A DNA stretch of 64,000 nucleotides from Actinoplanes octamycinicus (GCF_014205225.1 NZ_JACHNB010000001.1:8103501-8167500); one strand, 5' to 3'. Shown: positions 1 through 9,873, numbered from the stretch's first letter. The notes: generated from the sequence alone by a model not told the origin. Made by a program: numbers and translations.

Positions 1-330
1 GTCCAGGTGCGCGGTGTGCAGTTGCCAGGCGTAGTTACTCACTACGGTGGCTACTACGCCACAGTGAAGCCGTCTTCGTTCGACCCCAGTACGACGACGC
101 CTTGGTGGTTCACGGGTGTCCGCTGGACGAGGCTGACGGCCACTGCCGGCGCCGCCGTCGGCACGATGCATGTCAACGACTGTGAGCCTGACTGCGCCGA
201 CGGCAAATACCGCACCGAGCGGGTCACGTTGACGTTCCGCCGAGTGCGGAGTCACCACGGCGCTCCGGTGTTCACCGAGTTCCGGGTCGACAACGATCCG
301 TACTGGACTCCCTTGACACCCAACAATTAG
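1..330 (+). CDS. Hypothetical protein, 5' end outside window
   Basis: The reading frame is already open at base 1 and stops at 328-330, so only the C-terminal part of at most 109 residues is present. The GTG at 7 is just the first possible start codon inside the window. The visible part is rich in Thr, Tyr and Trp. A Cys pair in a CEPDC motif suggests a disulfide in an exported protein, but no signal peptide can be seen. I do not recognise the family. It points away from the minus-strand genes that follow. Confidence 0.45.
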   Translation, partial: VQVRGVQLPGVVTHYGGYYATVKPSSFDPSTTTPWWFTGVRWTRLTATAGAAVGTMHVNDCEPDCADGKYRTERVTLTFRRVRSHHGAPVFTEFRVDNDPYWTPLTPNN

Positions 331-408
331 CCGCACGAATGCGCCGCCACAAGCCGTCTGCCGGTGATCCTCCGAGTAGCCCTTCGGTTGCTGCCCTGGA
401 CCTCATGT

Positions 409-774
409 TCAGTCCTCGTACGCGCCGATTCGGTCGTCCAGCGCCTCGATGCGTCGTCGCAGAGCTCGTGCGTCCTGGGGCGGTAGCACGCGTAGCACCC
501 GCTCCAACACCTTGCGACTATCTCGTGGATCAGGGCAGCATCCGGCATGGCCGTAATAGAGCATCTCCGCTCGGTCTTCGTGTGAGGCGCGAGCGAAGGC
601 CTGCCAGGCTTTCAGCGCTGCAGCAGCGGCCCCGGGACGGAGATCAGTTCGCTCGAGATGAGCGATCCGGCTCAGGCCCCTGGCGGAAACCCCATCGATA
701 ACGGTGATCCGAACACCAGGTTCGCGTCGGTCAGGTAGGGCAGCGCGGACCTGCCCGGGCGACTTACGCCTCAT
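409..774 (-). CDS. Hypothetical protein
   Basis: This is a 121-residue frame starting at an internal ATG (MRRKSPGQVR); an upstream start at 849 would add 25 residues. The protein is Arg- and Ala-rich. It has a helical C-terminal half ending in a basic segment (RALRRRIEALDDRIGAYED) that could form a short coiled coil, and a CC pair near its middle. I recognise no family. Base composition matches the neighbours. It stands alone, with about 240 bases between it and the glpD terminator, and its coding status rests only on length and composition. Confidence 0.4.
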   Translation of the reverse strand: MRRKSPGQVRAALPDRREPGVRITVIDGVSARGLSRIAHLERTDLRPGAAAAALKAWQAFARASHEDRAEMLYYGHAGCCPDPRDSRKVLERVLRVLPPQDARALRRRIEALDDRIGAYED

Positions 775-1016
775 TGCTCCTGAAGATTCCTGCGCACCTG
801 AGACATACTCACATACCGCAGACAACGCTCGGTCGCGGCTTGCCGCCACCCGCCCGGCTCGATCACCGGTACTCGCCGTAGTCGCCCTGGGTGACGCAGC
901 GGACTGGACCGCGGGGGCCGTCAGGTTGGAGCCGGAGGTTAAACGGCAAGCTCAGCCTCGTGGTGCGGGGCGGCGATGAGACCGCCCGCACGTCAGCTGC
1001 GGCATGAGACCGGGCG

Positions 1017-1043
1017 GGCGCCCGGATCAGTGATCCGGGCGCC
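1017..1043 (-). terminator. Perfect hairpin downstream of glpD
   Basis: GGCGCCCGGATCA is followed by one base and then its exact reverse complement, giving a 13-bp GC-rich stem with no mismatch. It lies about 70 bases past the glpD stop. On the minus strand no T-run follows, so it would be a GC-hairpin terminator of the actinobacterial kind or a 3' end stabiliser. Confidence 0.6.
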
Positions 1044-1114
1044 ACCGGGTGCGGTCGATCCCAGCGAGGATCCGGGCCTGCCGCTGTTCGACCGTCATGG
1101 CCGCGGCCCCGCGC

Positions 1115-2809
1115 TCACACCGCGGCGAGCCGGGTCGCGTCGGCGCTCAGGTCGTCCGGCTGCTGCTGCGCCGCCAGCTCGGCGGCGACCCGCGCCTCGT
1201 ACCGCCCGACCTCGGCCTCAGCCTCGGCCGGCGACCAGCCGAGCGGCCCGGCGATCAGGCCGGCCGCGGCACGCGCCGCGGTCACCCCGCGGTCCGGGGT
1301 CTCGATGGAGATCCGGGTACGCCGGGTCAGCACGTCGTCCAGGTGCCGCGCGCCCTCGTGGGTGACCGCGTAGACGACCTCGGCGCCCAGGTGGTCGGGG
1401 GCGCCGGCCAGCGGCTCCCCCAGCGCCGGGTCGGCCTCGATCAGCGCGAGCACCTCGTCGACGAGCGTGCCGTAGCGCTGGAGCAGGTGCTCGATGCGGG
1501 ACACGCTCAGGCCGGCGCGGCGGGCCAGCTGCGCGCGCCGGTTCCAGGCGGCCCGGTAGCCCGCCGCCCCGAGCAGCGGAACCTGATCGGTGCAGGACGC
1601 CGGCACCCGGGCGTCGAGGTCCTGCACCGCGGCGTCCACCGCGTCCTTGGCCATCACCCGGTACGTCGTGTACTTGCCGCCGGCCACCAGCACCAGGCCG
1701 GGCGCGAGCCGGTCGACGGCGTGCTCGCGGGACAGCTTCGCGGTGGTTGCCGCGTCGGCGGACAGCAGCGGCCGCAACCCGGCGTAGACGCCCTGCACGT
1801 CGTCCGGGGTCAGCGGGGTGGCCAGCGCCTTGTTGACCTCGTCGAGCAGGTAGCCGACGTCGCGGGCGGACACCGACGGGTGCGCCTTGTCGAGGTTCCA
1901 CGGCGTGTCGGTGGTGCCGATGATCCAGTGCCGGTCCCACGGGATCACGAACAGCACGCTGGTGGCGGTGCGCAGGATCATGCCGGTCTGCCCGGCGATC
2001 CGGTCGCGGGGCACGACCAGGTGCACGCCCTTCGAGGCGGTGATCGTGAACCCGCCGCGCTCGCCCTTCATCAGCGAGTGGATGTCGCTCGTCCACACCC
2101 CGGTCGCGTTGATCACGGTGCGGGCGCGGATCTCGAGCTCGGCGCCGCTCTCCGTGTCGCGGCACCGCACACCGACCACCCGGCGGCCCTCGCGCAGGAA
2201 GCCGATCACCTCGGTGCGGGCCGCGACCTGGGCCCCGTACGCCATCGCCGTACGGACCAGGAACATGGTGTGCCGGGCGTCGTCGACCTGGGCGTCGAAG
2301 TAGCGGATCGCGCCGACAAGCGAGTCGGGGCGCAGTGCCGGGAACGCCTTGAGCGCCTCGGTCCGGCTCAGGTGCCGGTGCCGGGGCAGACCGGCGCCCC
2401 ACCCGGACAGTGCGAGCGTGTCGTAGAGCGCGACGCCGGCACCGGCGTACAGCCGCTCCCAGGCGCGGTGCCGCAGCGGGTAGAGGAACGGCACCGGGCG
2501 GACCAGGTGCGGCGCGAGCCGCTGGATCAGCAGGCCTCGCTCCCGCAGCGCCTCGCGGACCAGCCCGAAGTCGAGCATCTCCAGGTAGCGCAGTCCCCCG
2601 TGGATCAGCTTGCTGGACCGGCTCGACGTGCCGCTGGCGAAGTCGCGGGCCTCGAGCAGCCCGACGGACAGGCCGCGGGTGGCGGCGTCGAGCGCCGCGC
2701 CCGCGCCGACCACGCCGCCGCCGACGACCAGCACGTCGAGGTCGTCGCCGGCCGACATCGCGGTCAGCGCCCGGGTGCGCGCTTCGGGTGAGATGACTCC
2801 GGTGTTCAT
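1115..2809 (-). CDS. glpD: FAD-dependent glycerol-3-phosphate dehydrogenase
   Basis: The protein oxidises sn-glycerol 3-phosphate to dihydroxyacetone phosphate at the membrane and passes electrons through FAD to quinones. At 564 residues it is normal for GlpD. The N-terminus carries the FAD Rossmann motif VLVVGGGVVGAGAALDAATR (about residues 26-45), then the conserved SSRSSKLIHGGLRYLE segment. The C-terminal cap domain includes VYAVTHEGARHLDDVLTRRT. It follows glpK on the same strand with a 15-bp gap, so the two are one operon. It uses the glycerol 3-phosphate made by the kinase. Likely control is by the divergent IclR regulator. Confidence 0.95.
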   Translation of the reverse strand: MNTGVISPEARTRALTAMSAGDDLDVLVVGGGVVGAGAALDAATRGLSVGLLEARDFASGTSSRSSKLIHGGLRYLEMLDFGLVREALRERGLLIQRLAPHLVRPVPFLYPLRHRAWERLYAGAGVALYDTLALSGWGAGLPRHRHLSRTEALKAFPALRPDSLVGAIRYFDAQVDDARHTMFLVRTAMAYGAQVAARTEVIGFLREGRRVVGVRCRDTESGAELEIRARTVINATGVWTSDIHSLMKGERGGFTITASKGVHLVVPRDRIAGQTGMILRTATSVLFVIPWDRHWIIGTTDTPWNLDKAHPSVSARDVGYLLDEVNKALATPLTPDDVQGVYAGLRPLLSADAATTAKLSREHAVDRLAPGLVLVAGGKYTTYRVMAKDAVDAAVQDLDARVPASCTDQVPLLGAAGYRAAWNRRAQLARRAGLSVSRIEHLLQRYGTLVDEVLALIEADPALGEPLAGAPDHLGAEVVYAVTHEGARHLDDVLTRRTRISIETPDRGVTAARAAAGLIAGPLGWSPAEAEAEVGRYEARVAAELAAQQQPDDLSADATRLAAV

Positions 2810-2824
2810 GTGGCTCTCCGTTCG

Positions 2825-4303
2825 TCAGCCGACGCTGACCCAGTCGAGGGTGCGGTCGATGGCCGCTCGCCAGCGGGTGGTTCCTTCGGCGCGCCGCCGC
2901 GGCGACCAGGACGGCAGCCAGCGCCGGTCCTGGCGCCAGTTGGCGCGCAGTTGTTCGGGGGATGTCCAGAAGCCGACGGCCAGCCCGGCCGCGTAGGCGG
3001 CGCCGAGCGCGGTGGTCTCGGCGACGGCCGGCCGGCTCACCGGCACGCCGAGGATGTCGGCCTGCAGTTGCATGCACAGTGCGTTCGCGGTGACGCCGCC
3101 GTCGACCTTGAGGCAGTCGAGCTCGGTGCCGGAGTCGCGGGCCATGGCCGTCACGACGTCGCGGGTCTGGTAGCAGATCGCCTCGAGCGCGGCCCGGGTG
3201 ATGTGCGCGGCGGTGTGGTAGCGCGACAGCCCGACGATCGCGGCGCGCGCGTCCGGCCGCCAGTACGGCGCGAACAGCCCGGAGAACGCCGGGACGAAGC
3301 AGACGCCTTCGCTGTCGTCGACCTGGGCGGCCAGTTGTTCGCTGTCGCTCGCCGAGTCGATGACGCCGAGCTGGTCGCGCAGCCACTGCACGGCCGACCC
3401 GGTGGCCGCGATCGAGCCCTCCAGGGCGTAGACCGGGGTGTCGCCGCCGAACCGGTAGGCCACCGTGGTGAGCAGGCCGTGCGTCGAGCGCACCGGGGTC
3501 GTGCCGGTGTTGAGCAGCACGAAGTTGCCGGTGCCGTACGTGCACTTGGCCTCGCCCGGCGCGAAGCAGGTCTGCCCGATCAGCGCGGCCTGCTGGTCGC
3601 CGATGGCGGCCGCGATCGGCACCCCGGGCAGCGCCACGCGAGCGTGCCCGTACACCTCGGCCGAGGACCGGATCTCCGGCAGCATGGCCCGTGGGATGCC
3701 GAACAGCCGCAGCAGCTCGTCGTCCCAGTCGAGCGTGTGCAGGTTCATCAGCTGGGTGCGGCTGGCGTTGGTGACGTCGGTGAGGTGCCGGCCGCCGGTG
3801 AGGTTCCAGATCAGCCAGCTGTCCATCGTCCCGAAGACGACGTCGCCCGCCTCCGCGCGGGCCCGCAGTCCCGGGATGTTGTCGAGCAGCCACCGCACCT
3901 TGGTGGCCGAGAAGTAGGTGGCCGGCGGCAGCCCGGTGCGCTCGCGGAGCAGGTCCGCGTCCAGGGCCGGGATCACGCCGGCGGTCCGGGTGTCCTGCCA
4001 GACGATCACGTGGTGACACGGCCGGCCGGTGTGGCGGTCCCAGACCAGCACGCTCTCGCGCTGGTTCGTGATGCCGACGACGGCCAGGTCGGCCGCCGTG
4101 AGCCCGGCGTCGAGCAGCGCTCCGTCGATCGTCTTGAGGGTGTTCTCCCAGATCTCGTCCGCGTCGTGTTCCACCATGCCGGGCCCGGGCAGGATCTGCC
4201 GGTGCTCGCGCTGGTGCCGGCCGATCTCGTGGCCCGCCCGGTCGAAGATCATGAAGCGCGTGCTGGTGGTGCCCTGATCGATCGCGCCGACGAAGTCCGC
4301 CAC
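2825..4303 (-). CDS. glpK: Glycerol kinase (copy 1)
   Basis: This is a FGGY-family kinase that phosphorylates glycerol with ATP to sn-glycerol 3-phosphate in the cytoplasm. The length, 492 residues, is typical. The N-terminal ATPase-fold signature [16 protein letters not shown] is at residues 6-21. [11 protein letters not shown] and GITNQRES follow, and the FGGY C-terminal domain has [20 protein letters not shown] and [18 protein letters not shown]. It is first in the glpK-glpD operon and reads away from the IclR gene. A second glycerol kinase lies on the other side of the regulator (5188-6684), with clearly related sequence. No glycerol facilitator gene is visible in the window. Confidence 0.95.
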   Translation of the reverse strand: MADFVGAIDQGTTSTRFMIFDRAGHEIGRHQREHRQILPGPGMVEHDADEIWENTLKTIDGALLDAGLTAADLAVVGITNQRESVLVWDRHTGRPCHHVIVWQDTRTAGVIPALDADLLRERTGLPPATYFSATKVRWLLDNIPGLRARAEAGDVVFGTMDSWLIWNLTGGRHLTDVTNASRTQLMNLHTLDWDDELLRLFGIPRAMLPEIRSSAEVYGHARVALPGVPIAAAIGDQQAALIGQTCFAPGEAKCTYGTGNFVLLNTGTTPVRSTHGLLTTVAYRFGGDTPVYALEGSIAATGSAVQWLRDQLGVIDSASDSEQLAAQVDDSEGVCFVPAFSGLFAPYWRPDARAAIVGLSRYHTAAHITRAALEAICYQTRDVVTAMARDSGTELDCLKVDGGVTANALCMQLQADILGVPVSRPAVAETTALGAAYAAGLAVGFWTSPEQLRANWRQDRRWLPSWSPRRRAEGTTRWRAAIDRTLDWVSVG

Positions 4304-4423
4304 GTCGCCTCCCTGCCGTCTGCCTGCGCGGCGACGCTATGAAGCCAACAGCCGGGAATCAACGCCGGCCGTGCGACAATGTCGCACGTTGCCGGGGCGG
4401 CGGCCTGGCGGTAGGGTCGCGCC
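4304..4423. promoter_or_regulatory. Divergent glp promoter region with 19-bp palindrome
   Basis: The 120 bases between glpK and the IclR gene contain the perfect palindrome CGTGCGACAATGTCGCACG at 4370-4388 (9-bp arms, one central base). It sits 35 bp before the regulator start and 67 bp before the glpK start, as expected for an operator serving both transcripts. IclR-family regulators bind short palindromes of this kind. That this one is bound by the adjacent protein is inference. Confidence 0.65.
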
Positions 4424-5191
4424 GTGCCCGGGATGATCCAGTCCATCGAACGGTCGTCCGCCGTGTTGCGGCTGCTCGCGGCCGGTCCCGGCCGGCTGCG
4501 CGTCAAGGAGGTCGCGGACGCGCTGGGGCTGCCCAAGTCCACCGCGCACAGCATCCTGCGCACCCTGGAACACGTCGGCTTCGCCGAGCAGGATCCGCGC
4601 ACCGCCCGCTACCGGCTCGGCCGCGCGCTGCTCGACCTCGGCAACGGCGGCCTCGACGTCAACGAGCTGCGCTCGCGGGCCCTCGACTGGGCCGACACGC
4701 TCGCCACCCGCAGTGTCGAGGCGGTGCGCATCGGCGTGCTCGAGGGCACCGGCGTGCGGGTCGTGCACCACGTCTTCCGGCCCGACGGCACCACCCAGGC
4801 GATGGACACCGGCCTGATCATTCCGGCGCACGCGACGTCGTTGGGCAAGACCCTGTTGGCGTACGACGCGACGGCCGCCGACACCGTGATCCGGGCCGGG
4901 CTTGCGGCGTACACCCGGCGGACCGTGACCGACCGGCGAGAGCTCGCCGCGGCCCTCGCCGAGACCCGCCGCCAGGGCTGGGCCGACGCGGTCGACGAGT
5001 GGCAACCGGGGCGGGCCGGCGTCGCGGCGCCGATCCGGAGCTTCGGCGGGCTGGTGGTCGGGGCGATCGGCGTCTACGGGCCGGCCGACCGGGTCTGTGA
5101 CGGCCGGCTGCGGCCGCGGGCGGCGCTGGTCGAGCAGGTGTGCGCCGCCGCCAACGCGATCTCGCGGGACCTGACCGAGCCACGGTCATGA
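4424..5191 (+). CDS. IclR-family transcriptional regulator of glycerol genes
   Basis: This 255-residue regulator has the two-domain IclR layout. The N-terminal winged helix has [12 protein letters not shown] and [20 protein letters not shown] as the recognition region (residues 5-55). The C-terminal effector domain includes the [16 protein letters not shown] stretch. The start is GTG 4424; an ATG three codons later is an alternative. Its stop overlaps the start of the second glpK by 4 bp (ATGA), so the two are translationally coupled. It is divergent from glpK-glpD. Regulators of this type usually sense a small ligand of the pathway, and glycerol or glycerol 3-phosphate is the obvious guess. 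Confidence 0.9.
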   Translation: MPGMIQSIERSSAVLRLLAAGPGRLRVKEVADALGLPKSTAHSILRTLEHVGFAEQDPRTARYRLGRALLDLGNGGLDVNELRSRALDWADTLATRSVEAVRIGVLEGTGVRVVHHVFRPDGTTQAMDTGLIIPAHATSLGKTLLAYDATAADTVIRAGLAAYTRRTVTDRRELAAALAETRRQGWADAVDEWQPGRAGVAAPIRSFGGLVVGAIGVYGPADRVCDGRLRPRAALVEQVCAAANAISRDLTEPRS

Positions 5192-6684
5192 CCGAGCGCT
5201 ACGTCCTCGCCATCGACCAGGGCACCACCTCGACGCGCTGCATCCTGTTCGACCGGCGGGCGACCGTCGTCGCGGTGGCCCGCGCCGAGCTGCCGCAGAG
5301 CTATCCGCGGCCCGGCTGGGTGGAGCACGACGCGGCCCGCATCTGGCGCGACACCCAGAAGGTGATCAAACGAGCGCTGGCGTCGGCCGGGATCGGGCCG
5401 GACCGGGTCGCGGCGATCGGCATCGCCAACCAGCGGGAGACCGTGGTGGTGTGGGACCGCCGAACCGGCACGCCGGTGGCGCCGGCCATCGTCTGGCAGG
5501 ACACCCGCACCTCCTTACTGGTCGCCGCGCTGGACGTCGCGACGTTCCGGGACAAGACCGGGCTGCCACCGGCGACCTACTTCTCCGCCCCCAAGGTCCG
5601 GTGGCTGCTCGACAACATCCCGGGACTGCGCGCCCGAGCGGCGGACGGCGACGTGCTGTTCGGCACGATGGACAGCTGGCTGATCTGGAACCTCACCGGC
5701 GGCCGGCACCACCTCACCGACGTCACGAACGCCAGCCGGACGATGCTGATGGACCTCACCACGCTGCGCTGGGACCCTTCGCTCGTCGACCTGTGCACGA
5801 TTCCACCGGCGATGCTGCCCGAGATTTGCTCGTCGGCCGAGGTCTACGGTGCCGCCGACTCCGTGCTGCCCGGCGTGCCGATCGCCGCGGCCATGGGCGA
5901 CCAGCAGGCCGCGCTGTTCGGGCAGACCTGCTTCGAGCCGGGCGACACGAAATGCACCTACGGCACCGGCGGATTCCTGCTGATGAACACCGGCTCGACG
6001 CCGGTGCGGTCCGCCCACGGCCTGCTGACCACGGTGGGTTACCGGATCGGGAACGAGCCGGTCGCGTACGCCCTGGAGGGGTCCATCGCGTTCGCCGGCT
6101 CACTCGTGCAATGGGTACGCGACGGGCTCGGGCTGATCGGCACCGCCTCGGAGATCGAGACGCTCGCCGGCACCGTCGCTGACAACGGCGGCTGCTACAT
6201 CGTGCCCGCGTTCGCCGGACTGTTCGCGCCGCACTGGCACAGCGAGGCACGCGGCGTGATCGTCGGGCTCACCTCGTACATCGGCAAGGGCCACCTGGCC
6301 CGCGCGGTGCTCGAGGCGACCGGATGGCAGACCCGGGAGGTGGTCGACGCGATGAACGCCGACGCCGGGCTCGCGCTGAGCACGCTCAACGTGGACGGCG
6401 GGATGACCGCCGACAATTTGCTCATGCAGATCGTCGCGGACGTGCTCGACGTGCCGGTGGTGCGCCCGATGGTGGCCGAGACCGTGTCGCTCGGCGCCGC
6501 CTACGCGGCCGGCCTGGCCACCGGTTACTGGTCGGACCTGCAAGATTTGCGCAACAACCGGCACCGGGCCGGTCGCTGGCTGCCGGCCATGGACACCGGG
6601 CGGCGCGCCGCCGAATACCGCAGATGGCAGCGCGCCGTCGACTGCGCGGTGTTGTTCAGTTCAGCCGATGACGGCCAGAGGTAA
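5188..6684 (+). CDS. glpK: Glycerol kinase (copy 2)
   Basis: This is a second FGGY glycerol kinase of 498 residues from ATG 5188. That start was chosen over an upstream one because it makes the ATGA overlap with the IclR gene and begins with the family N-terminus, ending in [17 protein letters not shown]. The same landmarks as copy 1 are present: [52 protein letters not shown] and [18 protein letters not shown]. The two copies are paralogues, not identical repeats. Being coupled to the regulator, its expression probably follows regulator expression, while copy 1 follows the divergent promoter. It could act on another polyol, but the motifs favour glycerol. Confidence 0.93.
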   Translation: MTERYVLAIDQGTTSTRCILFDRRATVVAVARAELPQSYPRPGWVEHDAARIWRDTQKVIKRALASAGIGPDRVAAIGIANQRETVVVWDRRTGTPVAPAIVWQDTRTSLLVAALDVATFRDKTGLPPATYFSAPKVRWLLDNIPGLRARAADGDVLFGTMDSWLIWNLTGGRHHLTDVTNASRTMLMDLTTLRWDPSLVDLCTIPPAMLPEICSSAEVYGAADSVLPGVPIAAAMGDQQAALFGQTCFEPGDTKCTYGTGGFLLMNTGSTPVRSAHGLLTTVGYRIGNEPVAYALEGSIAFAGSLVQWVRDGLGLIGTASEIETLAGTVADNGGCYIVPAFAGLFAPHWHSEARGVIVGLTSYIGKGHLARAVLEATGWQTREVVDAMNADAGLALSTLNVDGGMTADNLLMQIVADVLDVPVVRPMVAETVSLGAAYAAGLATGYWSDLQDLRNNRHRAGRWLPAMDTGRRAAEYRRWQRAVDCAVLFSSADDGQR

Positions 6685-6844
6685 ATGGCAATCCAGGTGC
6701 CCACCAGCGGAACCGGGCAGTTCGGCGGGTCACTGTTCCAACAGAGCGCCCTTTGCTGCTGGACGCGGTCATCCTCGATCTCACCGGTCTGGACACCGAG
6801 ACGTACGCGTTGATGCACGCCGGGCACGTGCACCTGCGGTGACC
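6685..6844. other. Intergenic gap, possible gene tail
   Basis: These 160 bases lie between converging genes. On the plus strand a short frame, roughly 6757-6842, encodes a plausible C-terminus (VILDLTGLDTETYALMHAGH) and stops just before the response-regulator end. It has no start and could be a scrap of a lost gene. I see no clear hairpin. Confidence 0.25.
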
Positions 6845-7526
6845 TCAGGCCAGGATGTCCCCGGGCCGGACGATGCCGCGCTGGTAGGCGAGCACGACGA
6901 GCTGGGCGCGGTCGCGGACACCGAGTTTGGACATGGCCCGGTTGACGTGGGTCTTGGCGGTGAACGGGGACAGGTAGAGGCGTTCGGCGATCTCGTCGTT
7001 GGACAGGCCGTGGGCGACGAGGACCAGGACTTCGCGTTCCCGGTCGGTGAGCCCGGACAACGGTGCGGGTTCGGAGTCGGGCAGTGGTTCGAGCTCGGGT
7101 TGGCTCAGGAATCGGGTGATCAGCGTCCGGGTGGCCTCCGGGGACAGCAGCGCCTCCCCCGCGGCGACGGTCCGGATGGCGCGGACCAGGTCGTACGGTT
7201 CGACGCTCTTGCCGAGGAATCCGCTGGCGCCGGTGCGCAGCGCCCGCACGACGTTGTCCTCGTTCTCGAAGGTGGTCAGCACGAGGATGCGGACGCCGGC
7301 GAGGGCGTCGTCCGCGACGATGTGACGGGTGGCCTCCAGGCCGTCCATCAGGCATCCGGAGATCCATGAGTACGACGTCGGGGCGCCGGTCCCGGGTCAG
7401 GTCGACAGCCTCCACGCCGTCGCTGGCCTCACCGACGACCTCGATGCCCGGTTCGCTGTCCAGGATGAGCTTGAAGCCGGCGCGGATGAGTGCCTGGTCG
7501 TCGGCGAGGAGGACTCGAATGGTCAC
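6845..7526 (-). pseudogene. NarL/LuxR response regulator, frameshifted
   Basis: This is the partner of the histidine kinase upstream. The first part starts at GTG 7526 and reads a receiver domain (MTIRVLLADDQALIRAGFKL, then DVVLMDLRMP with the phosphoacceptor Asp). Near 7349 the frame is lost. The next frame begins MDGLEATRHIV, continues the receiver (LVLTTFEN, Lys in GFLGKSVEP) and ends with a LuxR helix-turn-helix (LTDREREVLVLVAHGLSNDE). The family motif is MP-x-MDG; here only a single G separates the CCT and ATG codons, so two bases are missing. The GTG start overlaps the kinase stop by 4 bp. This may be a true mutation or an assembly error. If genuine, the kinase has lost its regulator. 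Confidence 0.85.
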
Positions 7527-8701
7527 GACTGCTCTTTCGGGGTGGGGGCGGGAAGTACGGCACGGACCCGGAACCGGCCGTCGGGACAGCGTTCGGCGGT
7601 CAGCGTTCCGCCCGCCGCTGAGGCGCGTTCACGCATGCCGACGAGGCCGTAACCGCTGGTGGGGCCGGGTGCGCCGATCCGGTTGGTGACTTCGAGCAGG
7701 ACGTGGCCGGGCGTGTACTCGATGGTGAGGCAGGCGGTGCCGGTGCCGTGCTTGTGCGCGTTGGTGAGCGCTTCCTGCAGGATCCGGTACGCGGCGAGAT
7801 CCACCACGGCCGGCAACTGCCGGGCCTCGCCGTTCTGGTGGTGCTCGACCTTCAGTCCCGCGGCCCCGGCGGCGTCGAGCAGTTTGACGATCCGGGCGAG
7901 ACCACGAGTGGGTTCGTCGGGATCGTCGGGCTCGTCGGGTTGGCGCAGGACGCCGACGATCGAGCCGAGCTCGCGCAACACGGTGTCCGAGGCACGGCGG
8001 ATGTGTTCCAGCGCGGAGTCGGCCGCCTGGGGCTGGTGCCGCAGGACGTGCCGGGCGGCGCCGGCCTGCACGTTGATCACCGCGATGTGATGGCTGACCA
8101 CATCGTGCAGCTCCCGGGCGATGCGGATGCGCTCCTCGACAACGCGGCGGCGGGCCTCCTGGTCACGGTTCTGCTCGGCGCGGCGGGCGCGTTCCTCGAC
8201 CTCGGCGACGTACGCCAGGCGGGTGCGGGTGGCGTCGCCGACCGCGGCGGCCATCCCGATCCAGGCCAGCGAGCCGATGTTCTGCGGCGCCCACCAGTCG
8301 CTGGCTGACGTGAGCACGGTGGCCAGGTAGAGCGGCAACGCGACGGCGACGGCCATCGCCCACGTCCGGCGCCGGTCGAGGCGGGACGCCACGGTGTAGA
8401 CGACGACCACCAGGGCGATCATCAGAGCCGGTTGCTGCGATCCCGAACGCAGGGTCAGGGCGACGGTCGCGAGGTCGGTGATCAGCAGGACCGGTATCGG
8501 CCACAGGCGCCGGCAGGCGACAGCCGCCCAGGCGAACAGCGCGGCGCCGACACTGCCGGTGCTCACCGGACCGGTGGGCGGGTGCGGAGTCATCGCCACG
8601 AGCACTGCCGGCGCTGCCAGGATGCCACCGAGCAGCGTGTCGATCAGCACCGGATGCCGGCCATCGCCGCGGCGGATGAACCGCATTGCCCTGGTGAACA
8701 T
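7523..8701 (-). CDS. Sensor histidine kinase, HisKA_3 (NarL-type) family
   Basis: About 392 residues from the chosen ATG at 8701; a longer frame from 8848 adds unlikely sequence. The N-terminal half has several hydrophobic helices (LIDTLLGGILAAPAVLVAM, VGAALFAWAAVAC, LMIALVVVVYTVAS), so it is a membrane sensor with no large external domain. A coiled linker leads to the HisKA_3 dimerisation box RIARELHDVVSHHIAVINV with the phospho-His, then a HATPase domain with the N box QEALTNAHKHG and G box GYGLVGMRERA. It is coupled by a 4-bp overlap to the response regulator, which is frameshifted. The stimulus is unknown. Confidence 0.9.
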   Translation of the reverse strand: MFTRAMRFIRRGDGRHPVLIDTLLGGILAAPAVLVAMTPHPPTGPVSTGSVGAALFAWAAVACRRLWPIPVLLITDLATVALTLRSGSQQPALMIALVVVVYTVASRLDRRRTWAMAVAVALPLYLATVLTSASDWWAPQNIGSLAWIGMAAAVGDATRTRLAYVAEVEERARRAEQNRDQEARRRVVEERIRIARELHDVVSHHIAVINVQAGAARHVLRHQPQAADSALEHIRRASDTVLRELGSIVGVLRQPDEPDDPDEPTRGLARIVKLLDAAGAAGLKVEHHQNGEARQLPAVVDLAAYRILQEALTNAHKHGTGTACLTIEYTPGHVLLEVTNRIGAPGPTSGYGLVGMRERASAAGGTLTAERCPDGRFRVRAVLPAPTPKEQS

Positions 8702-9001
8702 GGCATCAACGCTAAGCGGCGGTGCGGACGCGGTCGTCGTTCGGTCGCGGTAGTCGATCACTCCGCACCTACTGCGGCCGCAGTAGCGCGAGATCTTGAG
8801 CTCAGTCGCAATCGCCCTCTTCCCGGGGATATACGGCTGATCTACCACGTACGCAGTAGAGGCCGTTCGGCCAGATGACTGCGATCAGACGACGCGGCGG
8901 CGACACCCGCTCGGTCATCGTTGTCCGAGCCGGGCGTACACCTTCCGTTCACATCTCATTCGCCCGCCATTCGCCCTGTTCCTCGACAGATTGGCTGCCC
9001 C
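8702..9001. promoter_or_regulatory. Divergent intergenic region
   Basis: These 300 bases separate the histidine kinase from the rightward VTC operon and must hold both promoters. The stretch at 8760-8870 is less GC-rich than the flanks. I could not pick out a confident operator or hairpin. An alternative VTC start at 8921 would shorten the gap. Confidence 0.4.
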
Positions 9002-9868
9002 ATGCGTTCGTTGTTCCGCCGAGGCGGTGCACCGCCGGACTCCACTTCCGAAGCCCCGGCGGAAGACCTGAACGACGACCACGTGGGTCACGCTCTGCGG
9101 GCGCCGAGCAAGCTGCACTCGTTCAACCGGTACGAGATCAAGTACCTGGTGCCAAGCGACCAGATGGGGCAGCTGCGCGACGAGATCACCGCCCGGCTCG
9201 ACTACGACAGCCACGGCGCCGACGGCGGGTACGGGGTGTGGAGCACCTACTACGACACCCGGGACCTGCGGTTCTACTGGGAGAAGATCGAGGGTCTGAG
9301 GTTCCGCCGCAAGCTGCGGGTGCGCCACTACGGCGACCGGTTCAACGTCGGCGAGAAGACCACGGTGCACATCGAGATCAAGCAGCGGGTCAACCGGGTC
9401 ACCCAGAAACGGCGGATCGCGCTGCCGTACCACCTGGCCCGCGATCTCTGCGACCGCCGGCAGATGATCGAGCACGACCCCGCACAGAAGGCCTTCGTCG
9501 AGGAGGTCCTGGAACTCGTCTCGCTGCTGGATCTGCGTCCCACGGTGATGACCGGCTACCAGCGGGAGGCGTTCGTCGGCCGCGAGGCCGACACCGGCCT
9601 GCGGGTCACCCTCGACCATCGGATCCGCGGCCGGGACCGCGACTTCGACTTCGCCGCCGACGCGGAGAATCGGCTGATCGTGCCGGCGAAGTTGTCGGTG
9701 GTCGAGTTCAAGGCCAACGAGCGGGTCCCCTACTGGCTCACCGACCTGGCCGCCCGGATGAACATGTCGATCGTCCGGGTCTCCAAGTACTGCCAGGGCG
9801 TCGAGGCGTTCGACCGCGCCCCGCGTTCCGTCTTCCACATCCCCGATTCCGAGACAGTTGAGGTCTGA
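9002..9868 (+). CDS. VTC-domain protein (polyphosphate polymerase fold)
   Basis: About 288 residues from ATG 9002. It has the VTC catalytic tunnel fold of triphosphate-tunnel enzymes. Basic and acidic tunnel strands are visible in order: FNRYEIKYLV, GVWSTYYDTRDLRFYWEKIE, LRFRRKLRVRHYG, VHIEIKQRVN, TGLRVTLDHRIRGRDRDFDF and LSVVEFKANERVPYWL. The family includes eukaryotic Vtc4, which makes polyphosphate; bacterial members are poorly characterised. It is followed at once by a DUF4956 membrane protein and a CotH protein, a recurrent actinobacterial trio, so it probably acts at the membrane with them. The start is uncertain because no good ribosome site precedes it. Confidence 0.85.
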   Translation: MRSLFRRGGAPPDSTSEAPAEDLNDDHVGHALRAPSKLHSFNRYEIKYLVPSDQMGQLRDEITARLDYDSHGADGGYGVWSTYYDTRDLRFYWEKIEGLRFRRKLRVRHYGDRFNVGEKTTVHIEIKQRVNRVTQKRRIALPYHLARDLCDRRQMIEHDPAQKAFVEEVLELVSLLDLRPTVMTGYQREAFVGREADTGLRVTLDHRIRGRDRDFDFAADAENRLIVPAKLSVVEFKANERVPYWLTDLAARMNMSIVRVSKYCQGVEAFDRAPRSVFHIPDSETVEV

Positions 9869-9873
9869 GTTTC

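Noticed and set aside
1027..1098. 23-codon frame (MTVEQRQARILAGIDRTRWR...) after glpD
   Set aside because: Looks protein-like but is too short, has no clear ribosome site and ends inside the terminator hairpin.
1049..2791. 580-residue open frame on the plus strand opposite glpD
   Set aside because: Arginine/glycine/valine-rich shadow of a GC-rich gene; the minus strand encodes a full GlpD with all motifs.
1218..4019. 933-residue minus-strand frame across glpD and glpK
   Set aside because: It is an out-of-frame read through both real genes with highly biased composition.
6845..7526. Programmed frameshifting of the response regulator
   Set aside because: No slippery heptamer, and the shift falls in a conserved motif; a mutation or sequencing error is simpler.
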